Part shown: positions 24,172 to 32,683 of the stretch, one piece after another
Numbering within the stretch: the stretch's first letter is position 1
Layout of the letters: every line of letters begins with the position of its first letter
Origin: an uncultured Campylobacter sp.
Lineage (GTDB): Bacteria > Campylobacterota > Campylobacteria > Campylobacterales > Campylobacteraceae
Length of the DNA: 64,000 bases
Direction: 5' to 3'
Assembly (NCBI RefSeq): GCF_963526985.1
Contig: NZ_CAURPW010000005.1
Span: 130,126-194,125 of the forward strand
Notes under the pieces: model-generated
Told to the model about the DNA's origin: nothing
What the model saw: the letters and a program-made list of their open reading frames with translations, nothing else
The model's database searches: none
Position numbers and translations under genes: made by a program

Positions 24172-24753
24172 TTAAATCGTCGAATTTAGCTCTAAATTCG
24201 GTTTATGCTCTTGTTTGGCGGCGTCAAAAGGCGTCTCGATATTACCCACGCCGCCGGCTATCGCCTTTACGTCTACGTTCATTATCCATTTACCTGTCTC
24301 TAGTAGCACGGGGTATAGCTTGCTTCCGGTAAAATACGGCTCAATCTTATTGTTTAGCACCTGAATATTGGATACCGTTACTATTAGTACCGCAAAAACT
24401 AGGAAAATTTTAGCGCTACCCACGACAAAACCGCCTAGTTTATCTAAAAATCCAAGTCCGCTTAGGCCGACTAGTTTTGATAAAAATGCGCCTATGCCCA
24501 AGCAAACGACCCAAAAAATGATGAGCGTCGATAAAAACCCGGCAAAAAAAACAACCGTATCCCCGTCTAGCTTATAGACTTTGTCGCTGATGATTTGTCC
24601 GGCTTTTGCCGCAAATCTACTAGCTACCACGATACCGCCGATAAGCCCCACAAGCCCGAATATCTCCTTAATAAGACCGCTTATCACGCCCTTTATGCCT
24701 AGTATCAGCACAAGCGAGACTACGACCACGTCAAATAGCGTAACAAACTCCAT
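24172..24753 (-). CDS. cvpA: CvpA-family membrane protein
   Basis: A 193-residue inner-membrane protein of the CvpA family, which in E. coli is needed for colicin V production and bile-salt tolerance. Four hydrophobic segments are seen: 'LFDVVVVSLVLILGIKGVIS' at the N-terminus, 'IFGLVGLIGGIVVASRFAA', 'VVFFAGFLSTLIIFWVVCLG' and 'AKIFLVFAVLIVTVSNI'. The ATG at 24753 overlaps the pilT stop (TGATG); a GTG one codon earlier is an alternative. It is followed 9 bases later by fur. The position next to fur and lysS matches the C. jejuni arrangement. Confidence 0.88.
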   Translation of the reverse strand: MEFVTLFDVVVVSLVLILGIKGVISGLIKEIFGLVGLIGGIVVASRFAAKAGQIISDKVYKLDGDTVVFFAGFLSTLIIFWVVCLGIGAFLSKLVGLSGLGFLDKLGGFVVGSAKIFLVFAVLIVTVSNIQVLNNKIEPYFTGSKLYPVLLETGKWIMNVDVKAIAGGVGNIETPFDAAKQEHKPNLELNSTI

Positions 24754-25868
24754 CACATCCCCAGTAGCGGTCCCAACTCTTGCTGGTTGGTGGAGTATCT
24801 CATTGCCATTTCTTTGCTTATTTGATTTGCTCTGAGTGCTTTCATTAGGGACTGAGTTTGAGTTATCATGCCGGTTACTTGCTGATTTAGCTGCATTTGA
24901 GAGTAAATTTGATGTACTTTGTTTTCGCGTATGAGGTTTGCGATAGCGTTGTTATTTATCAAAATTTCATGAATCGCGATTCGTCCGCCGCTAGTCTTAG
25001 GAAGCAAGCTTTGCGATATAACCGCCGTTAGAGAAACCGAGAGCATATTTCGCACTTGAAGCTGCTCGCCGCCTTCAAAGCTATCTATGATACGGTTGAT
25101 AGTCTGGATAGCGGAGTTCGTGTGCAAGGTTCCAAAAACCAAGTGTCCGGTCTCAGCCGCCGTAATAGCCGTAGATATGGTCTCTCTATCGCGCAGCTCG
25201 CCCACCAAGATGATATCGGGGTCTTCGCGAAGCGCGCTTTTTAGAGCCTTAGCGTATGAGTGAGTATCCGTACCGACGTTTCTTTGAGAAAAAAGCGCTT
25301 TTTTATTCGTATGCACGAACTCCACGGGATCTTCGATGGTTAGGATATGTTTTCTATGGCTTAAATTTATCTCGTTTAACATCGCGGCAAGGGTGGTGGA
25401 TTTACCGCTACCGGTCGGTCCGGTAACCAGTATCATGCCCTTTTCACGCTTTACGACCTCTTTAAAAACGCCCGGGGCTCTCAAATCGTCAAGAGACGGT
25501 ATGTCGGTAGGGATTATACGAAACGCCGCAGCCAGGTCTCCGTTTGAGGTGTAGTAGTAGTTGCCTCTGAAGCGTCCTACACCCGGAAGCTCTATCGCAA
25601 AGTCAAGCTCCTTATCCTCCTCAAGCTCGCTTTTTTGAGTATCGGTTATCAAAGCGTAGCAGATATCTTGTATATCGTGTCCGCTCAAAACTCCCAGCTC
25701 AAGCGGTCTTAATGTTCCGTCTATGCGAATTTGTGGTTCGCTTTTTGAGACTAAGTGCAAGTCGCTCGCCTTATTATGCACGACGGTTTTTAGAAGCGTT
25801 TCTAGGCTTACGTCTATTTTTTTTGGTTCTAGCGCGTCGCCTACGCGCTCCTGTTTTATTTCTTCCAT
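24753..25868 (-). CDS. pilT: PilT-like twitching motility ATPase
   Basis: Hexameric ATPase that powers retraction of type IV pili. The 371-residue protein has the N-terminal PAS-like domain ('KASDLHLVSKSEPQIRIDG'), Walker A 'GPTGSGKST' at 150-158, the Asp box and 'LREDPDIILVGELRDRETI' (Walker B) and 'TGHLVFGTLHTNSA' (His box). All catalytic elements are intact. It is inserted between gatC and cvpA, an arrangement not found in C. jejuni, and no pilin, pilB, pilC or pilQ gene is in this window, so its pilus partners must be elsewhere. It could also work with type II secretion-like competence machinery. A weak AGGAAAA precedes ATG. Confidence 0.9.
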   Translation of the reverse strand: MEEIKQERVGDALEPKKIDVSLETLLKTVVHNKASDLHLVSKSEPQIRIDGTLRPLELGVLSGHDIQDICYALITDTQKSELEEDKELDFAIELPGVGRFRGNYYYTSNGDLAAAFRIIPTDIPSLDDLRAPGVFKEVVKREKGMILVTGPTGSGKSTTLAAMLNEINLSHRKHILTIEDPVEFVHTNKKALFSQRNVGTDTHSYAKALKSALREDPDIILVGELRDRETISTAITAAETGHLVFGTLHTNSAIQTINRIIDSFEGGEQLQVRNMLSVSLTAVISQSLLPKTSGGRIAIHEILINNNAIANLIRENKVHQIYSQMQLNQQVTGMITQTQSLMKALRANQISKEMAMRYSTNQQELGPLLGM

Positions 25869-25879
25869 TTATATTTTCC

Positions 25880-26167
25880 TTATTCGATTATTTTCGGTAC
25901 GACGAAAAAATGCTCGCTACTCATAGGAGCATTTTTTAGTATCGTTTCTATCACGTCCGAGCTTACGCTTACGTCTTCTCTTAGCGGAGTTCCGCCGTCT
26001 ATGGAGCTTACGACCGCTCCAACGTCGCTTAAATCCAGCTCGTCTAGTATATCTACGAAATTTAAAATCTCGCTAAGTTGATTTTCAATCTCTTTTCGCT
26101 TCTCTTCGCCTATTTTAAGCGAGCTGAGCTTTTCAAGCTTAGCCAGCAGAGTGTCGTCTATTTGCAT
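25880..26167 (-). CDS. gatC: aspartyl/glutamyl-tRNA amidotransferase subunit C
   Basis: Small subunit of GatCAB, which makes Gln-tRNA (and Asn-tRNA) by amidating misacylated Glu-tRNA. The 95-residue protein has the standard layout: N-terminal helices ('LLAKLEKLSSLKIGEEK'), 'LNFVDILDELDLSDV' and the C-terminal 'PLREDV', ending 'HFFVVPKIIE'. It is the first gene of the long minus-strand operon and has TATAAT 33 bases upstream. gatA and gatB are not in the window. Confidence 0.93.
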   Translation of the reverse strand: MQIDDTLLAKLEKLSSLKIGEEKRKEIENQLSEILNFVDILDELDLSDVGAVVSSIDGGTPLREDVSVSSDVIETILKNAPMSSEHFFVVPKIIE

Positions 26168-26199
26168 AAAACCTCGTTTAAATTTTTAAATTTTCTCGC

Positions 26200-26205
26200 A
26201 TTATA
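26200..26205 (-). promoter_or_regulatory. -10 element TATAAT for the gatC operon
   Basis: GTGCTATAATGCGAG on the minus strand, with a TG one base before the box (extended -10). Placed 33 bases before gatC. Confidence 0.6.
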
Positions 26206-26235
26206 GCACATTTTGTCTTGATTTTTATGGTGTTT

Positions 26236-26255
26236 TATAATTATTATGCTACAAT
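26236..26255 (+). promoter_or_regulatory. -10 elements for the YfgM-BamB-coaX-hisG operon
   Basis: Two candidates on the plus strand: TATAAT at 26236-26241 and TACAAT at 26250-26255, in very A/T-rich DNA. The 125-base divergent region therefore serves both operons. Confidence 0.5.
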
Positions 26256-26292
26256 TACGAACTTTCAATATCTAAAATTTTAAGGAAAAAGC

Positions 26293-26859
26293 TTGGCTAT
26301 CAAAGACGATATCAACTCCATAAAAGAAGAGCTAAACACTCAAGAACAATTTTTAGAAAATATGATAAAAAGCGAAAGATTTTTTAAAAAATATAGCAAA
26401 TTTATCATAACCGCGGTCGTTTTAGGCGCGATCGGCGCGATCGGATACTACGTAAACGACGCCTTAAAAGAAAAAGATTTCAAAGCCGCAAACGCCGCTT
26501 ATGCTAAGCTAATACTTAACCCAAAAGACGATCAAGCAAAAGCCGAGCTAAAGCAAAAAGACGCCTCTCTTTACACGCTTTACGAATTTAAAATCGCCGT
26601 CGATAACAACGACACAAACGCGTTAAAATCGCTAGCAAACGAGCAGATCGATCCGCTTTTAAAAGATATCGTAAAATCCCAATTAAACGAGCCTGGCGGT
26701 CAAATTTTAAGCTCGTATAGAGCCGCGATTAACGGCTATGAGCTATTAAAAGAAGATAAAATCGACGAAGCCAAAAACGAATTTAAGAAAATCCCGTTAA
26801 ATTCGCAGCTCCAAGATCTCGTCAAAAATTTAGAACATTACCAAGGAAAAACAAAATGA
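26293..26859 (+). CDS. YfgM-like membrane-anchored periplasmic protein
   Basis: A 188-residue protein: charged cytoplasmic N-terminus, one span (FIITAVVLGAIGAIGYYV, about 37-54), then a helical periplasmic part resembling tetratricopeptide repeats (KAANAAYAKLILNP; ASLYTLYEFKIAV). In E. coli, yfgM is a SecYEG-associated chaperone gene adjacent to bamB; here too a BamB-like lipoprotein gene follows with a 4-base overlap. The identification rests on topology and this pairing, as sequence identity must be low. Start is TTG at 26293 with AAGGA six bases upstream. Confidence 0.65.
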   Translation: MAIKDDINSIKEELNTQEQFLENMIKSERFFKKYSKFIITAVVLGAIGAIGYYVNDALKEKDFKAANAAYAKLILNPKDDQAKAELKQKDASLYTLYEFKIAVDNNDTNALKSLANEQIDPLLKDIVKSQLNEPGGQILSSYRAAINGYELLKEDKIDEAKNEFKKIPLNSQLQDLVKNLEHYQGKTK

Positions 26860-27866
26860 AAAAATTTCAGACTATTTTAGCCGCCGTTTTGTGCGTGGCC
26901 GTACTCGGCGGATGCAGCACGAAAAGGCAATATTTCGAACCGACCGACGTGCAAAATGAAAAAATCTCGGAAAACAGGCTGCCTTCTAGCATCGCGACCG
27001 CGAGCCTAAACGGAGCGGTGCTAAAAAACGGCATGGTTATAACCAAAAGCGGCCTACTTGCGCCGGAGATAAAGCTGCCAAAGGGCTCAACCTTGTTAAA
27101 CTACGGCGATGGTAAATTTATCAGCTCGGATTTAAACGGAAACTTGGTCGTCGAAAATAGCTCAAACGAAATTTTATTTCAAAGAAGCTTTGACCAAGCC
27201 GTCGTATCGGCCGCTCTTGAGGGCGACAAGCTCGCTGCTTTAACCGCGAGTAACGTCATATATCTCATCGATATTTCGACAAACGAGGTTTTGCTCGAGT
27301 TTGAGAGCTCAAACGTCTATGCGCAAGACTCCCGCGTCGCGGCGCCGTTATTTATGAGCTCGCTCGTCATTTTCCCTACGCTTGACGGCAAGATCATGAT
27401 CGTAGATAAAAGCCAAGGCCGAATTTTACGCGACGTAATCGTTAGCAGCGAACAGTTTTTTAACAACGTAATATCTCTAAACGTCGTAAACGACACGATG
27501 ATAGCCGCCACTGGCAAGCGTATCGTCTCGATAAATCCGGAAAAAACGGTTTATTTTAACGGCGAGATCAAAGACGTAGTCATAAACGGCGAACACGTAT
27601 ATATCCTACTAAAAGACGGCAAAATCGTGCTTAGCGACCTAAATTTGAAAAAAATTAAAGACGCGTATTTTAAATTCGCCATCTTTTCAAGCGCCACCGT
27701 TTATAACGGCTCGCTTTATATAATGGAAAAAACGGGTTATCTAATCAAGACCGATTTAGCGCTTGATAACGCCAAAATTTACGAGCTTTCAGACGAGGTC
27801 GAGAGCCAAATTTTCGCCGGCGCGAAAGAATTTTACTACGACGATTACAGCCTAGAGCTTAAATGA
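26856..27866 (+). CDS. BamB-like beta-propeller lipoprotein
   Basis: A 336-residue lipoprotein: signal peptide with lipobox 'VLGGC' (Cys20), then short repeating strands typical of a beta-propeller ('KFISSDLNGNLVVENSS', 'KLAALTASNVIYLIDIST', 'ATGKRIVSINPEKTVYFNGE'). BamB is an accessory lipoprotein of the outer-membrane protein insertion machine. The assignment is by fold, lipobox and the YfgM-like upstream neighbour; the sequence is clearly diverged. It overlaps the next gene by 4 bases. No other Bam gene is nearby. Confidence 0.65.
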   Translation: MKKFQTILAAVLCVAVLGGCSTKRQYFEPTDVQNEKISENRLPSSIATASLNGAVLKNGMVITKSGLLAPEIKLPKGSTLLNYGDGKFISSDLNGNLVVENSSNEILFQRSFDQAVVSAALEGDKLAALTASNVIYLIDISTNEVLLEFESSNVYAQDSRVAAPLFMSSLVIFPTLDGKIMIVDKSQGRILRDVIVSSEQFFNNVISLNVVNDTMIAATGKRIVSINPEKTVYFNGEIKDVVINGEHVYILLKDGKIVLSDLNLKKIKDAYFKFAIFSSATVYNGSLYIMEKTGYLIKTDLALDNAKIYELSDEVESQIFAGAKEFYYDDYSLELK

Positions 27867-28195
27867 CGAAGCAAGAAATTTATCAAGTTCTGGAAGCTAA
27901 AAAGATTGTTTTAAAAAATTTAAGCTGGACACAGCTTGATAAATTTACCAAAAAAAAGACCCTTGCCGCGCTTACGGGCGTCGATATGAAGGGCTTTTAT
28001 ACGCTTATATTTTTTCGCAGCGCAAAGGCTAGATTTTTGAGCAAAGAATTTGAAGCGATTGATGAAATAGCTAGCAAAATCGCCGAACAAACGGGTATAA
28101 ATTTTAAGAAAAAGGCTATTTTTTATAGCTCGGATATCTGCTCAAAAACCGTAAATTTGATGAAAGAAAACGGCTACAAATATGACTCTATGTGA
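27863..28195 (+). CDS. conserved hypothetical protein upstream of coaX
   Basis: A 110-residue basic protein without signal or spans ('LKNLSWTQLDKFTKKKTLAA', 'FYTLIFFRSAKARFLSKE', 'KKAIFYSSDICSKTVNLMKE'). I do not recognise a domain. It overlaps bamB-like by 4 bases and coaX by 14 bases, so it is embedded in a translationally coupled operon and is certainly expressed. Similar small proteins occur in this position in Campylobacter, from memory only. Confidence 0.6.
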   Translation: MTKQEIYQVLEAKKIVLKNLSWTQLDKFTKKKTLAALTGVDMKGFYTLIFFRSAKARFLSKEFEAIDEIASKIAEQTGINFKKKAIFYSSDICSKTVNLMKENGYKYDSM

Positions 28196-28811
28196 CGTAG
28201 GCAATACTAACGCCACCTTTTTTGAAGACGGCAAAATCACCAAAATCAAGCTCGAAAATTTCAAAGATTTTAAAAGCGATGAGAGGATTTATTTCATCAG
28301 CGTAAACGACGAGATGACTCAAAGACTTCGCAGTTTATCTAAATTCGTAAATTTAGAGCCGTATTTCGAGCTAGATACTATCTATAGCGGCCTTGGTATC
28401 GACCGAGTCGCTAGCTGCTACGCCGTAAAAAACGGCCTCATCATCGATGCCGGTAGCGCCATAACAATGGACGTAATGATGAACTCGATGCATCTTGGCG
28501 GCACGATAATGCCGGGTATCTCGCACCTTTTAAAGGCTTGCGAAACGATTTCGCCCAGACTTAAAATCTCGCTAAATTCACAAATCGATCTCGACGCGCT
28601 CCCGCAAAAAACGGCCGACGCGGTAAGCTACGGCATCATAAAACCAATTTTGCTCCTCATCGAAAACATGGCAAACGGCTCGAAAATCTACTTCACGGGC
28701 GGCGACGGCGAGTTTTTATCGCGCTTTTTTACCGACAGCATCTACGACCGTATGCTCGTTTTTCGCGGGATGCAAAAATTAATCGAACAAAAAAAGGACA
28801 TTTTATGCTAA
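28182..28811 (+). CDS. coaX: type III pantothenate kinase
   Basis: Phosphorylates pantothenate, first step of coenzyme A synthesis. The 209-residue protein has the ASKHA fold motifs: 'MTLCDVGNTNATFFEDG' (phosphate 1), 'GLGIDRVASCYA' (the GxDR motif), 'GLIIDAGSAITMDVM' and 'IYFTGGDGEFLS'. The length is short (usual 240-260) but typical of epsilon-proteobacterial CoaX. ATG at 28182 overlaps the preceding gene by 14 bases, and the stop overlaps hisG. CoaX is insensitive to CoA feedback (family knowledge). Confidence 0.88.
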   Translation: MTLCDVGNTNATFFEDGKITKIKLENFKDFKSDERIYFISVNDEMTQRLRSLSKFVNLEPYFELDTIYSGLGIDRVASCYAVKNGLIIDAGSAITMDVMMNSMHLGGTIMPGISHLLKACETISPRLKISLNSQIDLDALPQKTADAVSYGIIKPILLLIENMANGSKIYFTGGDGEFLSRFFTDSIYDRMLVFRGMQKLIEQKKDILC

Positions 28812-29413
28812 CGGTTGCTTTACCCAAAGGCCGCATTGCCGACGAAACGCTTGAGATTTTTAGGAAAATTTTTAATAGCTCGTTTGAATTTGAGGACAGA
28901 AAACTGCTGATGAGCGAGGGCGATTTTAAATTTCTAATGGTTCGCAACCAAGACATCCCGACCTACGTCGTAAACGGCGCTGCCGATATCGGCGTGGTAG
29001 GTCTTGACGTACTTGAGGAACATCACCCGGACGTCTTGCGCCTACTTGATCTAAAGATCGGCAAATGCCGCGTCTGCGTGGGCGTCAAAGAGGGCGAGGA
29101 TCTAAATTTAAACGCGCCCGAGCTAAAAATCGCCACCAAAATGCCGCACATATCGCGTAATTATTTCGCCGCGAAGGCTACCGCTCTAAAAATCATCAAG
29201 CTATACGGCTCGATCGAGCTAGCGCCGCTAGTTGGCCTTGCCGATGCTATCGTAGACGTCGTGGAAACGGGCACGACGATGAAACAAAACGGACTAAAAG
29301 TTGCCCAGACTATCATGCAAAGCTCGGCGTACCTCATCGCAAACAAAAATAGCTTTATCATCAAAAAAGACGAAATTTTATCGCTTTACGAAAAGATCAA
29401 AGCGCAAATTTAG
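28805..29413 (+). CDS. hisG: ATP phosphoribosyltransferase, short form
   Basis: First enzyme of histidine synthesis, joins ATP and PRPP. The 202-residue protein has 'LTVALPKGRIADETLEIF', 'GAADIGVVGLDVLEE', 'KIATKMPHISRNYF' and the PRPP signature 'ADAIVDVVETGTTMKQNGL'. It ends after the catalytic domain, so it lacks the ACT-like regulatory domain of long-form HisG; short forms work as a HisG-HisZ hetero-octamer. hisZ is not in this window. It is the last gene of the operon. Confidence 0.93.
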   Translation: MLTVALPKGRIADETLEIFRKIFNSSFEFEDRKLLMSEGDFKFLMVRNQDIPTYVVNGAADIGVVGLDVLEEHHPDVLRLLDLKIGKCRVCVGVKEGEDLNLNAPELKIATKMPHISRNYFAAKATALKIIKLYGSIELAPLVGLADAIVDVVETGTTMKQNGLKVAQTIMQSSAYLIANKNSFIIKKDEILSLYEKIKAQI

Positions 29414-30271
29414 GCTAAAAATATCTACTGCGCGATCAAATTGAGATAAGCCTCCGTTAGGCTATAAACGAAAAACGCCCAAACCCCAATCCGTCGCAGA
29501 TTCGTAGCGTAAAATTTAAGTTAGAGCGACCAAGCCAAAAAGATACGAGGCATCGGTTCGCGCGCATAATCAAAGCCTTTTCAAATATAAATTTAGCCTC
29601 GATTTCGCCAAATAGCAAATTTATCAAACCCGTGACCTTTAAAAAAGCAAGCTCGCTATTTTGCGAAGCTAACAGAGCCGCGTTTGTAAACGCCGTGCGT
29701 AAAACCGCTTTAAAATACGTACAGATAATAGACAAAGGCGCTGCGCTAAATTACATCTAAAGGAAACGACTAAGGCGATAAAAGCGGGCCGCACCCTTAA
29801 AGACTACGCAAACGGCGGAGAAAAACGGCACAAGCAAAGAACAAACGATTTACGAACTTCGTCAAATAAGGCGCCGAGCAAATACGAACAACGACGGATC
29901 GACAAGGCCTGGCGATGAAGGAAGGCGGATTATCCTATAAATTTTTACCGAAAGTATAAATTATGTCTTAAAAATAAGCAAAAATCGGCGAGAATTTAAA
30001 TGAATAAAAACTAGCATAAATTTGTACGGCACCCTTGAGAATAAAAGCTGCTTTTCAAGCTCCTGTTTCAAAATCTCTTAAATCTAGGGGCGGTTTAGCT
30101 AAATGCTCTTAAGCCGCCGTATTCACGGGTTTTGGCTGATACGGGCGGCATAGGCACGAGTAAATTTAGCTGCATAGGACGGCGATTTACCGACCTCGAT
30201 ATTGCGGTTTTTTGGCGCGGGCACATTACTGGACGACCGCGAACGTACCTGACAGCGTTTTATCCGCCTCG
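29414..30271. other. 858-base region without a convincing gene; possible decayed frame
   Basis: Two opposing open stretches overlap at about 29457-29735 (minus, 92 codons) and 29522-29760 (plus, no ATG, about 78 codons ending ...LKYVQIIDKGAALNYI). Neither has a ribosome-binding site or a recognised product. A further + stretch to about 29920 is also open. The remainder is spacer. They may be remnants of a lost gene or chance. Confidence 0.35.
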
Positions 30272-32194
30272 CTACTCCAGCAGGCTATCTCGCGGTTCGC
30301 CTAGATAAAAGCCCTGAAATTCGTCCACGCCCAGGCGCACGCAGGTATCAAACACCTCTTTTGAGTGGACAAACTCGGCTATTACGGTGATGTCTAGCTG
30401 ATTAGCAAAGGCTATGATCGCGCTAGCTATCGCCCGAGAATCCTCGCTAGAGTCTATATTTTTGATGATCGAGCCGTCTATTTTGATGTAGTCGGGCTTT
30501 AGCTTTAGGATATAGGAGAAGTTGCTATAACCCGAGCCAAAATCATCTATGGCTATCTTTGCGCCCATCCTTCGCACGCGTTCGATAAATGCGCCGATAC
30601 GCTCGATATTTTCTATATTTTCATCCTCTAGTATCTCAAATATTACCCTTGAGGCGATCTTGTATCTGTTTAGCCTCTCGATGATAAACGCGCTCACGTC
30701 GCCGTCGGTCATATCTCGTCCGGATAAATTTACCGAGATGATGGCGCTAGGCTTATCTTTGATTAGCTTAAAGCTCTTTTCGATTAGCATTTTTTCGATA
30801 TCGGTATAGCGTTTGATGCGTTTTGAAACCTCTAAAAAGACGCTCGGCGAGATGATTTCAGAGCTATTTTGGATACGGATTAGCGTTTCGTATTTTAACA
30901 CCTTGCCGTCTTTGTTAAATATCGGTTGATAAAACGGCACGATTTTATCGTTTATTATGGCGTTTCGTATCATATTTGATCGCTTGATTTGCTCGGCGTA
31001 TTGAGGAGTGTCGTCGATATTTTTAAAGTAGCAAAAGAAATCCTTGCCGCTTTGCTTTGCAAACTCAAGCGCCGTCGTAGCTTTTTTAAACGTATCGGTC
31101 TCGTCTAGCGCAAAGCCTACCGTGCAGTATATCTCTATCTCGATTTGCTCGCCTCCGTCTTTAGACACGTCTATGACCAGCCCTTTTATACTCTCTAAAA
31201 GCTCGCTTGCCAAATCCTCGTATCTGTCTATGAAATAATCGGCGTCTTCGACTAGAGCAAACTGATCAGGCCCCACGCGGTAAGCCGCCATGTCGTTATC
31301 CTTTGCGAATTTTCTAGCTATTTGCGCCATTTTGAGTAAAATTTGATCGCAAGCCTCGGCGCCGAAGTAGTTATTCATCTTTCTAAACTCGTCTATATCC
31401 ACGACTACGATTTTAGGACTCTTCATAGTCGCTACGTCGCGCTCTAAAGCCGTTTTGTTGGGTAGTCCAGTTAGCGCGTCGCTATATAGGCGCTTTTGCA
31501 TCTCGGAGTTATTGGCTAGTAGCCTAGCGTTGGTTTTCATTAGCGAAATTTGACTGTTTTTGATATTTCTAAAAAAGAGCCAATACTGAAACACGCAAAT
31601 AAGCATCATGATAAGGGTAACTAAAACGGTATTTTTCATATTTACGGCAAGCCAAGTAAAAAAACGCGGGTCGTCAAATCCTGAAATTTTTACCGCGTGA
31701 ACCATATCGTAGCCCAGTATCACGCCGTCTGTTTTTTTAAAATAGCAAACCTCGGCCTTATTATCCGCAATCAGACGAATGCGCTTATAAATGCCCTTTT
31801 GCTCCAAATCCGTATGCGCCCGAGAGTCCATATCGCAAAATTTATAGGGCAAAATTTCGCCTATTAAATTAGGATGCTGCGAGCTGGCAAGCACCGTAAG
31901 TTCGTTTTTATCTCCAGTTTGCTTAAATATCCAAGCAGGAACCGAATTAGCCGCTTCGGCATACCTTTGAAACTCGTTTATATCGCGCTTGGCCACTTGT
32001 TTATAAATCATTTCTACTACGTTCATATATGCCTCGGCTTTAGCGTCTATGCCGATGTTTGAAGGGTAATTAACGGAGTCTTGAAATTTATTATAAAATA
32101 TAAAACAAACGGCTATACACGAACATATCACAAGCACGACGATAGGTAAAACGAGGTAGCGAGTTGCCTTGCTCTTAGATTCTAAATTTTGCAT
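30272..32194 (-). CDS. GGDEF-EAL cyclic-di-GMP protein with degenerate GGDEF site
   Basis: A 640-residue signalling protein: span at about 13-33, a periplasmic sensor region of about 150 residues, a second span at about 188-207, a GGDEF domain (about 235-390) and an EAL domain (about 405-637). The cyclase site reads GPDQF (308-312), so diguanylate cyclase activity is probably lost. The EAL side keeps its metal and catalytic residues: ETL (436-438, first Glu), Glu520, 'IAIDDFGSGYS' (Asp550, Asp551), Lys571, Glu607 and 'GFYLGEP'. It is therefore likely a phosphodiesterase or a sensor of c-di-GMP, with the GGDEF part possibly binding GTP. It is monocistronic between hisG and mutS2. SD AAGAAGG, ATG at 32194. 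Confidence 0.85.
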   Translation of the reverse strand: MQNLESKSKATRYLVLPIVVLVICSCIAVCFIFYNKFQDSVNYPSNIGIDAKAEAYMNVVEMIYKQVAKRDINEFQRYAEAANSVPAWIFKQTGDKNELTVLASSQHPNLIGEILPYKFCDMDSRAHTDLEQKGIYKRIRLIADNKAEVCYFKKTDGVILGYDMVHAVKISGFDDPRFFTWLAVNMKNTVLVTLIMMLICVFQYWLFFRNIKNSQISLMKTNARLLANNSEMQKRLYSDALTGLPNKTALERDVATMKSPKIVVVDIDEFRKMNNYFGAEACDQILLKMAQIARKFAKDNDMAAYRVGPDQFALVEDADYFIDRYEDLASELLESIKGLVIDVSKDGGEQIEIEIYCTVGFALDETDTFKKATTALEFAKQSGKDFFCYFKNIDDTPQYAEQIKRSNMIRNAIINDKIVPFYQPIFNKDGKVLKYETLIRIQNSSEIISPSVFLEVSKRIKRYTDIEKMLIEKSFKLIKDKPSAIISVNLSGRDMTDGDVSAFIIERLNRYKIASRVIFEILEDENIENIERIGAFIERVRRMGAKIAIDDFGSGYSNFSYILKLKPDYIKIDGSIIKNIDSSEDSRAIASAIIAFANQLDITVIAEFVHSKEVFDTCVRLGVDEFQGFYLGEPRDSLLE

Positions 32195-32683
32195 CGACCT
32201 TCTTTTGTAACTTTATCGCCATTTTATCATTATTTATTTAAGTTAATCATTAAAGCTAAAATTTATAAAAATAATTTGCGCGGCAAAAAAGCGAAGCAAG
32301 AAAACGAGCGGATAAAACGACTATGCAGACGGCTGATTTTTCGTCGCTCTTTTTTGCTAGCTTTTAAGCGACTAGGCGCCGTCGCTAAATTTTAAAGCTC
32401 CAAATTTACAAAGAAGCGTAAATATGCTTAAATTTGACATTTTCAGGGTGCGTATCTCGGTGAGTAAAATTTCGAATTAAATTTGTAAATTTGACTCCAA
32501 ATTTGAGCGTAAAGAGTCAAGGCGAAGTATCGTGAGATGATTTTTTGAGTTTTCTACTTCGCAAGCTCGCAGCTGCAAGCAGAAGAAGCAAAATTGGGCG
32601 TGCACTAGGCATATAGCCTGCGGAGCGAAAATTTTACGAAATCTCGGAAAAGCGCTCGCGAGACGAGCCGTAGCAAGGCAAAT
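32195..32683. other. non-coding spacer holding one copy of a dispersed repeat
   Basis: About 490 bases without a gene. Bases 32557-32585 (reverse strand CTTCTGCTTGCAGCTGCGAG...) match a stretch at 38369-38398 over about 30 bases; both lie about 100 bases downstream of a minus-strand gene. Confidence 0.5.
32557..32585 (-). repeat. dispersed intergenic repeat, copy 1
   Basis: Reads CTTCTGCTTGCAGCTGCGAG then CTTGCGAAG on the minus strand; differs from the copy at 38369-38398 at a few positions. CTTGCAGCTGCGAG within it is almost self-complementary. Confidence 0.55.

Noticed and set aside
29457..29735. 92-codon minus-strand frame in the spacer after hisG
   Set aside because: No RBS and no recognised product; an opposite-strand frame over the same bases is equally open, so coding cannot be decided.
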